Below, in pieces: positions 1 through 10,363 of a stretch of 64,000 bases of DNA (position 1 is the first letter of the stretch; every line of letters begins with the position of its first letter). This DNA is from Chaetorhynchus papuensis (Eukaryota; Chordata; Aves; Passeriformes; Rhipiduridae): assembly GCA_013396525.1 (NCBI GenBank), contig VWYX01000254.1, forward strand, positions 784,242-848,241, given 5' to 3'. Position numbers and translations under genes: made by a program. The notes under the pieces were generated by a model. That model had not been told where the DNA came from, made no database searches, and saw nothing but the letters and a program-made list of their open reading frames with translations.

Positions 1-196
1 CCAGCACGTAGGATGGGACTGGCCTGGGGCTGGGCCAGCACAGAGGCTCGAGGAAACAAAACAATGATAGATTTCATGTTTTTCCCTGTATTTATTAACT
101 GCGGGGGGGGGGCAGCTGTGAAGATGGGGGGGCAATCGGCTCTGCCGTGTGGGTGAGGTGTGGATGAGCTGGGATGCCCTGAGGGCATTGCTCTCC
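1..196. other. Noncoding flank with G-runs
   Basis: No gene is visible here. Two guanine runs stand out, ten G at 103-112 and seven G at 126-132, separated by mixed sequence. With only two long runs, an intramolecular quadruplex would have to split them, so this is only a simple-sequence note. The CR1 fragment begins immediately downstream. Confidence 0.5.
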
Positions 197-608
197 TGTA
201 AAGACAGGCTGAGAGAGTTGGGGTTGTTCAGCCTGGAGGAGAGAAGGCTTTGGAGAGACCTCATAGCACCTTCCAGTGCCTAAAAAAGGAGAGCTGCAGA
301 GGGACTTTTGACAAGGGCATGGAGTGACAGGACAAAGGGGAATGGTTTCAAACGGAGGGAGGATAAGCTTAGATTAGACAGTAGGAAGAAATTCTTCTCT
401 GTGAGGCTGCTGAGACTGTGGAACAGGTTGCCCAGAGAAGCTGTGGCTGCCACATCCCTGGCAGTGTTCAAGGCCAGGCTGGATGTGACCCTGAGCAGCC
501 TGGTCTGGTGGAAGCTGTCCCTGTACACAGCAGGTGGATAGGCACTAGAAGAAGAATCTTTAAGCTCCCTTCCAACACAAACCGTTCTGTGATTCTCTGA
601 TTCTATGA
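197..608 (+). mobile_element. CR1 LINE, 5'-truncated 3' end
   Basis: This is a dead 3' fragment of a chicken-repeat-1 non-LTR retrotransposon. Near the start it carries the typical 'ggggttgttcagcctgga' stretch. The plus frame over 308-541 encodes the C-terminal end of the CR1 ORF2 protein, including 'LWNRLPREAVAATSLAVFKA', the segment just after the reverse-transcriptase region in this family. The 3' end reads 'cttccaacacaaaccgttct' and finishes with ATTCTCTGATTCTATGA, a diverged CR1 terminal octamer repeat. Full-length CR1 is about 4.5 kb, so only about the last tenth is present. The middle is shortened relative to the usual CR1 tail, and no catalytic domain remains. Severe 5' truncation is normal for CR1. 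The 5' boundary is approximate. CR1 is abundant in birds and other reptiles and is the best single indicator of the source lineage. Confidence 0.93.
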
Positions 609-3510
609 CGCACTTTTTTTTACGTGCCTGCAAACGCTCATTAACTCGGCAACAGCACGAACAAAATGCTTTGCTGGAAAGCAGCTTGCAAGAGGAGGGC
701 CTGCTCTGCCAGGGGTTTCTCAGGGCTGTCCTGCTTCCTGAAGCCTGTCAGAGTCAGGTTTAAGATGCTGTAGAAGTAGCAGGAGACCAAAGTGTCTGAT
801 AGACGCAGAAATAGCAAGATCAGAGAAAAACGCGATTGGATTCGGAGCAGCTGCTGGGAAACAGATTCTTTGCAATAAACTGAAATGCTCTTAGCACTTG
901 ATGTTTGTGCACTACAGTGAAAACATCCCTGGTACAGTAGGTTTATTTTAACTACAGAGGACACAACCTGTCAAACAAATGCACAGCTCCTGATTTGATC
1001 TAGTTCATTTTCATGTGTGTGTTTTTTCTGCTCCTTGGCAGCTCTTGTGGGGGTTGTTGAGGCTGATTTACTTGTGCTTTTGGAAGGTGGGCTTTATGGG
1101 AAGCCACAGCTTCTGGTCCCCATGTGGAGATGCATTATCAGACAGGATGGAAGAATAAGCAGGGCGATGATGGATGTTCAGATTTGCCAGCTGAGCTAAA
1201 ACACTGAAGGGGAAAAAAAAAAAGCTGTTCTAAACATTTTGTTTGATCTCAATCCAGATATCTGATTCCACTTCTGATAATCTGTGTATTTTTTAATATT
1301 TACTACACACACTCCCCTCAAATGTAAGTTACATTTAATGCACATTTGCTCTAGCATTTATAGTAAGGGATCATGTGTAAACTTTTGAAGCACTGCTTCA
1401 CAAAGAAAAGTTAATTTAAAAAAAAAGTCAATATTGTAGTCAAACTTCCCTTTGTCAGACAATCCTCCCAGCTCCCTTTTGCTTTAAGCAGCCTGACACC
1501 TGCATCTGTGAACTCTTTGGGTCCGTCTGAATCTGCATTTTCAATTGCATAAGCTCTGAACAAAGAGTTTCCTTCCTGCACTGGAGAAAGCTGCTCTGCA
1601 TCCTCTGTCCCCAACACCACCAGATGCCCCTGCTCCTCTCCTGCCTTTTGTTCTGGTCTGGGAAGCCTTTGCATCACTCCTTTGGTACAGCAGCAATTTC
1701 AGAGTGTAAAATACACAAGTGCTGTGTATTGAAGCACTCAGTGGTTTTGGGGTGCAGCCGGGGCCTTACGGTGCTCCCTGCTCCTGGCTGAGCTCACGTC
1801 TCCGCAGGGATAACTTCTGCCTGTCCTCCTGCTGGTTTCTGAAGGAGAAAATTAATAGGCACGATGCCAACAGCTTTGTAGAGGTGGGACTTGGTGACGG
1901 AAAGGGACTTTGGCAGTGCTGTGAAAGGAAAATTATTTCTATACAATTTAACATGAATCAATGTCTTTTGAAGATGGAAGAAAAAAAAATCCACCACAAC
2001 AAAACACCACCACCTGAGGACCAGAAAAAGAAAATGTGTTTCCTTTTAGCATGGTGGAGGTACTGCTGTTCAGTAGTGGATGCTGTGGATGGATGTTGTC
2101 TCTGCCCAGGCTGGAAGTGACCCACGTCTTCTCTGGCCGAGGGATCTGAGCAGAAGCAGGGCTGGGGGGGTTCTGCAGGCAAGGCTGAGGTAGCTGTAAG
2201 GCCCACTTGGCCCCTGACTGGCTGCCCTGTACTTTCATGGTTTGGTTTGAGATGCTTTCTAGAGCGCTGGCACAGAGATGTGGAAAAGGGGGGTTGGTAG
2301 GCACTCACCTCTTTCCTCTGTCTGAAGGCAGCACCTCCTCTTCTGCAGGAAACCTCCTCCATGTGCTACTCTTCCCTCTGTGGGAAATGTACGGAGATGT
2401 GTGCGTGCTCAGCTCACCCCTCCTGGGTTTGGGAGCGAACTTCAGCAGCCTGGCAGCAGGGAAAACATTTTGCCACTCTGTGGACCCAACTCCAAATTGT
2501 GCAGAGGGCAAATCCACCTGATGTCCACCTTGCTCAGCCCTTCTGTTATCCTCAAGTTCCTGTGATTAATCAGCTTTTCCTGTGAAAATCCTACACAGAA
2601 CATGGCAAACCAGGAATGAGGAAGTGATTGCTCATAGGTATGTATCTAAATTGCTGAACTGGTACCAACCCAGTAACAAATGTGATTTTGACAAATGTTC
2701 CTACCGCAGGCAGAAGCTCCAGTGCTTTGAGGAGCAGAACAGCTCAGCCAGCAGGTACCCGACTGCAAAATTAATGATTGATTCTCAGTTCTATATTTGT
2801 TTTAAGGTGTCACCTTCATTTTGCTTTCCCCCTGTACCTACCAGCTCGGGGGTAACTGGGTGCAGAGGAGGTGACTCTCACTCGGGGAACAAAACCGTAA
2901 CAGCCTCTTGCAGCATCATGCACGGACCTTGGGAAGCACCGTGGAGGCACGTGGTCCTCAGGCCCCAGGAGCAGATGCTGAGGGATGAATTTCAGAGGGA
3001 AGAGATCATGGCTGGGCAGGTGCAGTATGTTCACAGGCAGAGAAAGATTTTCTTTTAAATTTGATTTATGATAAGTGGAGAAAGGGCGGGACTTCCCAAA
3101 GGAGCTAAGGGAATTAGGTGCCTGATTCCCATTGATTTCCCTCTGACAGAGATTAATGCACTGTTTTCCACTTTGCGATGCACCCAGATGCGTTGGCAGG
3201 GCAGGATAATATATCAATCAGTGAGTCATCTGTCTGCTTGCTAACTCCCATGAACGGCAGGAGGATATTTTACATCAAGCTCTGGATCAGGCTTTTGTCT
3301 GCTAATCATATTCTGGGTTGTGTTGTGTTGGTTGCTTTTCTTTTTGGTGGCTGCAAGGTGTTTGCAGGGGTTGCACTGCACCAGCAGTGGGCCAGGCTGA
3401 TCTGTGGAGTGGCTTTTTTCATGGGTTGAGGCAGCAGCAGGTTTCAGAGAGGGGAAAGTCTCCGGTTCATCTTCATTTCCCCAAATTCACAAGAATCTCA
3501 GGAAGAATAA
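609..3510. other. Noncoding, no gene recognised
   Basis: Open frames here reach at most 158 codons (2582-3058 +), have no recognisable domain and overlap equally long frames on the other strand. Short A-tracts occur near 1209-1223 and 1981-1990. A minus-strand frame at 1411-1677 is acidic and looks mildly protein-like, but it has no supporting splice sites or family resemblance. I see nothing else to annotate. Confidence 0.5.
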
Positions 3511-3540
3511 TTGGACTAAATGATATTTTCCAACCACCTT
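3511..3540 (+). mobile_element. Possible CR1 tail relic
   Basis: The string 'ttggactaaatgatattttc' followed by 'caacc' resembles the CR1 3' untranslated tail (TTGGACTAGATGATCTTT...TTCCAACC). No terminal ATTCTATG octamers follow and no ORF2 remnant precedes it. At about 30 bases, chance similarity remains possible. Confidence 0.3.
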
Positions 3541-6500
3541 GGGCACTTCGCTGAGGCTGCATTTGCATGACAGAGCTTTTTATTTTCCACCTTCTGATAC
3601 TCAGCAGGAGAGGGACATTATTGTCACTAGAATATTCCCGATTCAGTGAAATTTGAGTGGGCTAATTAAATAATGTAAAAACCTTGCCAAAGCCCAACAG
3701 TTTTGTGTGAAAGGAAACGGCACGGCATCCCCTCTCTTCATTTAAATGGGAGGAGAGGAAATATGTGAGTCTAATGAACTCTGTAAGTTCCTGTGGCTTA
3801 TTCTGAGCAAAGCAACCTTTAGCACTATTTGCATTATTAATATCCCAGATGGGCAAACTGGCTGATACATGACACCAAATAAAAATCACATGGAAAAACT
3901 TTATTAACTTCTTCCTGTTGTCTTGGTGAGATTCCTCCTCAATCTCAGGGAGAGAACACTGCTCCTCATGGAAATGTGCTGGAAATGGTGAGCGCTTTCT
4001 CTCTGTATTACTTTCATATTCTGTTTGTTTAAGGACTGGAAGTTTTGGCCTTGGAAGTCAATACCCAGCTCCCATTCATGACAGTTGACTTTGGATGAGG
4101 CACATGTTGCTCCAGGTCTCTTCAGAGAGGGATGTGAACTTCCATCTTGGCAGAAGGAAGCAACCAAACCTCTGTTCCTGCCAGAGCACCGCAGTTTTTT
4201 GCTTTTTAGGGAAATCCGAAGTATTTGCTCACTCCTCAGTGTCTCTGCTAGCTCTGCAAACCCTTTCTGCTCACCAGGTGCCTTTATGGGACCAGTGGTT
4301 TATCCAGGGTCCCTGGGAGCTCAGTTGGCCAGATCTAGATGTGACAGAAACAGGGACATGTCAGGGTCAGATCACAATGTTCTGCTCTGCCCTGGCAATG
4401 ACTGAGCACTGAATCTCTGACATGGTCCAGGTTAAAGACATCCTTTTTGGATATATGTTCTTTTAACCACAGGTTAAAACCAGATCAAACCTGGGGTAGT
4501 TTCAGTGGCCCCGTTTGCGACTGGAGCTGTGGGGTCAGGTGGGAAGGAGGAACTTCAGAAACTGGATTTGCTGCCAAAACTGGGGGCTTCTTAATCTTCA
4601 CCTCCCAGCTGTAGCAGAACTGCCTCCTCATCAGAGCAGGCACAGAGGCCCAAAACATAACTTCTCTGAAGGGCCACACTTTGGTCTGCAGCCTGAGGAT
4701 GCTGCTATTTTCCTTACCCTTCCTTCATCCATCCAAGTGATGGACATCATAAACCCAGGGGATGAGGTGTGTGGTATCACAGGAGGTGCCTGTGGACTCA
4801 TGTGGAGCATCTAGAAACACTGCTATGTCCAGGCAGGAACTGTAAGAGAAACCTCAAATTTACAGATTCCTAACAGGGATCCCAAGGTTTCCCAGAGGGA
4901 GATGTGGGATCATCCCACCCCCTGGTGTGTTAGGTAACCCTATGGAGAAATGAGGTCCCTGGCTACCCAGAGCTCTGGATTAGGAGCCTGGCAGGTTAGA
5001 TTTGCACTAAGAAGATGTCTCATGGTTTGGTGGTTTGTTTTTTTTTTCCTGTACAACATGTGAGATGTGGTGAGAAGAAATGCTCGAATTGTTCCGTGCC
5101 CAGATTGCTGTTACAAGTGAGGGCCTGAGGCTGAATGTTTCTGAGTGATTTCACTGTCCGGTCAGGACTGTTGATTCTGCTCCATCAGGTGCTGGCAGCT
5201 TGCTGGATGTGCTAAGAATTGTTGGGCTTTTAAAAGGCCTTTAATATATAGCCTGTCCTTGCCAGTGCTCTGAGAAACTTTGTGAGGTTCCCAGAAGGTC
5301 AGACAGAGCTTGGAAATGTCCTGAAATATTTGTCCCAAAATCTTTGCTGGAATAAGAGCTGCTTTTCTGGTTTCACGTCCTGTCCAAGAAGGAGCTGTAG
5401 CTGCCTGCCAGCCCCTCCGAGGTCCTTGGCTGCAAAGTGTGTGTGTGCCTGCTTTAAAATGAATGAATAACATTGTTAAAGCCAGTAAGGACATCCGTGT
5501 GCCTGGCACTTGGTTTGTTTTATGCTCTGCTTTCAGCTAGGGTTTGATGTTTTATCAGCCTCCCTTTGTGCTTCTGCAGACTCGCCCCTGCCCCTGTGTC
5601 TGCTCCAAGCCCCCTTCCTCCGTGTGGGCATCCCGTGGTGGGCTGTGCTTCCCTCCCTGCCTCCCTCCCTCCCTCTCTCCACCATCGGCAGGGTCCCTCT
5701 CTGCCTTCCTTGCTGCAGGACATTTTGGGCAGTGCGAGGGAAGAGTGAGCATCACCCCTGCTGTTCCCCAGCTCCAGCCAGTGACCACGTAATTCAGAGA
5801 GCAGAGAATGGATGACGGTGCAAACGTGATCAGACGGGAGGCGATGAACTGAAGAGAAGCATTATGAAAACTGCAGCAGCTGCAGGTTGAGCTGTGTGTA
5901 AAACTTTGCAGGGATCCTGCTTCTGGCCTCTTCCTGAACCTGGCAGTCACCTTGAGGAGTCACAAAATAATACCCTTCCATAGGTTACAGGAACTTCCTG
6001 GCACCCTTTATCACCCAGGACTTTTTTTTTTTAAGAAGAGCAAATGCATCAGAAAAGGTGCAGAGGAGGCCGAGCAGATCAGCAATGCTGAAGTCCCTGC
6101 AACGGCAGTTTCTTGCATAACCCACCCTGGGAAGCTGCCTGTGCTACAGAGAAGACAAGAAAGGCCTTGCAGTCCCTGCCAGTCTGACCACTTGACTCTG
6201 GAGACAAATTTAACTCCAACAGGCTTGGAGGCTGAAGGAAAACTTTGTGTCCTAAAGCTGCCTTCTCTGCCGGGCCGGTTCTCATCCTCCCCTTTTATGA
6301 GCTTTCTGCTGTTTTTATCTGGCACACAGGTTTGCTGAGTAAGAGTGCCCTCAGTCACTACTAATCAGCAGCCTCCCCAGTCATGTCTGGATAAATAGAA
6401 GTGTAACATATGCCCCAAATGGCAGAAGAACTGGAAAACCTCGGTGACTAATCACTGTGAGAGGGTGCATCACAGCCACCAGAGCCATTTCTGCTAAGCT

Positions 6501-9229
6501 CAGGCTAAAATTCCCAGGGCAGATGCTATTTATGTTGTACAGCACTTCAGAGGCAGCCCTGCAAGAAAGCAGATAGAAATGAAGGTCAGACCAGGCCTTT
6601 TAAACACTACATTACTTAAATGGCTTTTCCTGCCTCAGCTGTCTTGCTCTGAGATTAGCCCAGCTCCAAATGAGGAGGGTTTTTTCCCTGTCACAGTAAA
6701 TCCCATGCATATTTCTGTGCTGGTTCTGAGGCTGGGAGATGCAGAGCTACCCCGTACATTTCCAAACAATTCCTCGAGCTGGATGCTCAGCTGGGAGATC
6801 CCTCCTGAAATGGTTAACGATTACAACATCTCCCCAAATTGCATCAATCCTTTGATCTCCTTGGTGTTTGAAAAAACCCAGCAACTCATTTTCTAAATTG
6901 CTGTCAAGTCTTTAATTTTTCAGATACCTAAAGCTGACATGTGAACACACCCATGTCTATAGCATAACCTTGGCTTCTCTGAATTTATGAGAAGCCTGGC
7001 GAAATTTGAATGATTGAGTTACTAAAATAACTTTCAATGTAATTACCATGCATTGCCTTTCCAGGTACCAGGGAAATTGGATAATTGAAGTTCAGGTGAC
7101 GGAGGTTGCACGGCTCTCTGTAAAAGCGCGGAGCGTCCACTGTAGCTCTTTGAAGAAACCTCATTAAAATCAACAGAGCTGCTTATGAAAACACTGAGTG
7201 GTTCATGGTTTGGGAATACTTGTGCTCTTCTGTGGCCATTTTTTTCTGATAGACTGGCTGGAAAACCGGCTGGGTGCTCATGAATGAGGGTTGGGTTGCA
7301 GAGGATGCTGCATTCAGTGCAGTCCAGGGATGCTGCAGTGACTGTCTCGGGTGTTTGCACCTCCTGACACTCTGCAGGGGCAGAGACCAGACTCTGCATT
7401 TTCAAAGCAAGTGTAAACCCAGATTTAGCACCCTATGGGTTACAGATTTAATCCAGTATAACAGAGAGCAGCATGTGGCCCATACTTCAGAGCTATCAGT
7501 GGTTCTCGTGTAATAAAGCAGTGGCACAGACCTGAATGCCTCAGAAACCATCTTTTCCTGGCTCTGGCCCCACCCTGACAACTGTGTGCCACAAGAATGC
7601 CTGCACCCTGGGTTAAAATTGCACTTACCAGCAGATAGGTTAACTCAGCACTTTCTCTGCATTTGTAATTTGAGTGCCCTGTAAAGGCCTCCCTGTACCA
7701 AAACGAGCATGCCCTTGACCTCTTGCTATTTAGGTACATTGCCAGTTCATACATTTAGTTATTTTTTCCCATGCTGCCTTGAAGAGCTGGAGAAAGAACC
7801 ATCCCTCCATCAGCTGTGTGAGGCACCCCATAGATCTTTGTTCCAGGCTCTCAGCAAACTCAAGGAATTATCTCTGCGTCGCCTGTATTTGTTCCACACT
7901 TTTAACTTTTCTTTGGAAATTTCTAGAGGCTTTTTAAGACATTTGAGACACTTGCCTGTGCCCAGCTTCCATATCCTAAGCAGAGCAAGGCAGGAGGCAC
8001 CGCTGCTCCCTTTCACCAGGTATCAGAGGACTGAAAGATCTTTTTTGGGTCAGAACAAAATAGGACGCCCACATGAACATGGGAACTGTGCAAATGCTGG
8101 ATTTCTATTTTTCTGTTCTTTGGCCAGACTGTGAAGGAAGCTCAGGTTAGATCAATTCAAAGTAGATTTTTTAAAAGTATTTTTGCTAGGTGAAATATTA
8201 AGCAAAATATTTTTTTTACTGAGAACATAAAGTCTGACTGCTCTGGTACTTGACTTTGTTATTTTTTCATTATGAAGCTTGAAACAAAGCCATGCATTTC
8301 ATGCCTGAATTTCCAAGAATTCCACTCCCCTCATTTTTAATTTTTTTTTAATTTGGAACATACCCAAGAAGTTCAGTCCAAGCTAATAAAATCTGGCCAT
8401 CTTGAGAACTTAATTTTTTTTTTTTTTTTAAATCTTTTTGCACCTTAATATTTCTGGCTGGTTTTCCTATGTGGAGCTCCCAGTCTTACACCCCTAGGTC
8501 TTGCCTCTGGCACCAAGCCCCATGTGAAAGCTGTGGGTGAACTAACATTGGTGTTGTCAAGCGTGGCTTTGGCTTGAACAGTGTCAGGTCCTTCAGGATG
8601 GTCTCCTGTGACAACTCAGGGCAGCTTCCCAGAGACCAGGAATTTTCTGAACAACAGAAGGACTAAAAAATGTTGGGAGGGACAAACTTTTAGGCTCTGA
8701 TCTACATAACCATCATAGTGACAAGCCTGTGCGTTGCTGTAGTACAGCATGTTACTTTGCCAGACAAGTGTGATATCAGATCCAGTTGGAAAAAAATAAA
8801 AATAAAAATAGAAGAGCTCAAGTCCCAGCTCAGATAACAGTTATGAAGTGAATCAACTCAGCCCGAGCCAGGACAGCACTTAAATGTGTTCCCAGTCTTA
8901 AGCATGTACTTAAACTGGATCTAAGCATGCCCTGAAAATGCTCATGTGTTTTCCAAAGCTCAGTTTGTTGCTGTCTCAAAGGTTCCCATGAAAGCTCTTG
9001 CCTCCCTGGGTAAAGAGAATGAGCCCAGTGCACAGTTCCCAGGAATGTAAAAACTATAGTTAAATAAAATGGCAATAATTGGATTTATGTCATCTAAATA
9101 CTCTTTGGTGTGAAATCTCCTGTCTGTATGTGGGTGAAATGATTTCTTTCATCTTTACATAAAACCAAGAAGTTATAAAAATGAGAAGGTATAAACATAT
9201 CCTTCAGCAACAAGTGTTACACTGAATTG
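3541..9229. other. Noncoding, no gene recognised
   Basis: No coding sequence, RNA gene or recognisable transposon is visible. Simple-sequence features include a CCCT-rich pyrimidine patch at about 5648-5684, T-rich tracts around 8341-8351 and 8412-8429, and an A-rich AAAAAT patch at about 8790-8811. Open frames, the longest 141 codons at 7709-8134 (+), lack any family signature. The stretch from 6.4 to 7.1 kb is moderately AT-rich and could hold regulatory DNA, but nothing specific can be shown. Confidence 0.45.
5648..5684. repeat. CCCT-rich polypyrimidine tract
   Basis: This strand-asymmetric tract is made of imperfect repeats of CCTCCCT. It creates overlapping leucine, proline and serine-rich open frames on the plus strand and arginine/glycine-rich frames on the minus strand at 5510-5950. 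Those frames should not be taken for genes. Confidence 0.7.
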
Positions 9230-9620
9230 GCAATTCTTCTGCAGCTGAATGGAAAAAGATGTTGAATATTACTATATTGCAGTGTACACATTAGTAGAAT
9301 ATTATGCAAAAACAGCGTTCACTGTTCTGCATTAAATAGAGGTATATATGCATTTAAATTGGCACATCATGGCTCGGGTTTATTGCGCCAATATTTTATT
9401 TATCTATCACAAGCTTATTTTTACTGCTGACAAATATTTTCTGTGTAGTTTGAAATGCAAAAGAAATAGTCACACACCGTCATTAATGTTTAAAGTCACA
9501 GGATATTATTTAGTGTAGTGCTAGTTGTATTATATTATACATTATGCATTAAATACTTTTTGGTGGTGCACTTATTAAATACAAATTGAGGCAAACCAAT
9601 CCCTCCGTGGAAACAGACCT
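9230..9620. promoter_or_regulatory. AT-rich enhancer-like block
   Basis: This block of about 390 bases differs from its surroundings in being very AT-rich without being simple sequence. It is dense in homeodomain, POU and MEF2-like motifs: CATTAATG near 9481, ATTATGCATTAAATAC near 9541, ATTAAATA near 9332, and GCGCCAATATTTTATTTATC near 9385. Such nonrepetitive, TAAT-rich DNA is typical of conserved noncoding elements near developmental genes. Every frame is closed by frequent stops, so it is not coding. The regulatory role is inferred from composition and motif density only. Confidence 0.4.
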
Positions 9621-10170
9621 GCCAAATAACTATTTTCTTTTTACTTTCAATCTGACATACAAATGAAGATCTTTTGGATTTCAAAGCTGGTGCTGTTTTT
9701 ACCCCCCTCTCTCTTTTTTCAGTGTGGATCTCCAGGGCTATGGGGACTTGTTAAGGAAAGATCAAACATAATATATATATGTATTAATGCATGAAACAGA
9801 TATATTTACCTCACTGGGGCACTGAGAATTAATTAGTCGCTGATTAGAAAGTGGTGGAAAGCGAAACCCGCTATCTAAGCACTCCATGCTGTTTTTCCTT
9901 TGAACCTGCAGCTGGAAGTGGAGCCGGTCAGAGGCGGTGCCATGGGACGTGTCCGGCTGTGGGTGCAGCCCCAGCCCAGCCTGGCAGCCGTGGCTCTTCT
10001 GCACATTTCTCCGATGGATTTGCGGAATGGCTTTCCCGGAGCGCTCAGGTGTGACCGCTCCTGGTGAACCCTCCCGCGCCTGCAGCTCCGGCGGTGCTGC
10101 AGTGTCCCGGAGCCTGGCCCTGGAGGGGCTGCTCCCTGCTCAGCCCATGGAATCGCTGGCTTTGAGCACA
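9621..10170. other. Noncoding transition to GC-rich DNA
   Basis: A long pyrimidine tract ending in CAG at 9700-9722 looks like a splice acceptor on the plus strand, but no matching donor or sustained frame follows. From about 9900 the sequence becomes GC-rich and generates overlapping open frames on both strands (9937-10299 + and 9875-10282 -). These are compositional, not genes. Confidence 0.45.
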
Positions 10171-10363
10171 GGAGCAGCCCCGGGAGCCCGCAGGCTGCAG
10201 GAATGCCTGGATCCTGCTCACACCGGGAGCGGGAGCAGCCCCAGCATCCCGCAGGCTGCAGGAATGCCTGGATCCTGCTCACACCGGGAGCAGGAGTAGC
10301 CCCAGCATCCCGCAGGCTGCAGGAATGCCTGGATCCTGCTCACACGGGGAGCAGGGTAGGAGC
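10171..10363. repeat. 61-bp minisatellite, about three copies
   Basis: A GC-rich unit repeats head to tail. The anchor 'caggctgcaggaatgcctgg' starts at 10191, 10252 and 10313, giving an exact 61-base period. The intervening part (ggatcctgctcacaccgggagc... ccccagcatcccg) differs by only a few bases between copies. The first copy enters partway through the unit and the last decays after about 10350. Because 61 is not a multiple of three, the reading frame shifts in each copy. The similar peptides in the overlapping open frames therefore arise from the repeat and do not indicate a protein. Confidence 0.95.

Noticed and set aside
9700..9722. Strong acceptor-like pyrimidine tract ending in CAG
   Set aside because: No donor or open segment follows within a normal exon length.
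9875..10299. Long frames on both strands over the minisatellite
   Set aside because: The repeated peptides come from the 61-bp tandem repeat in shifting frames.
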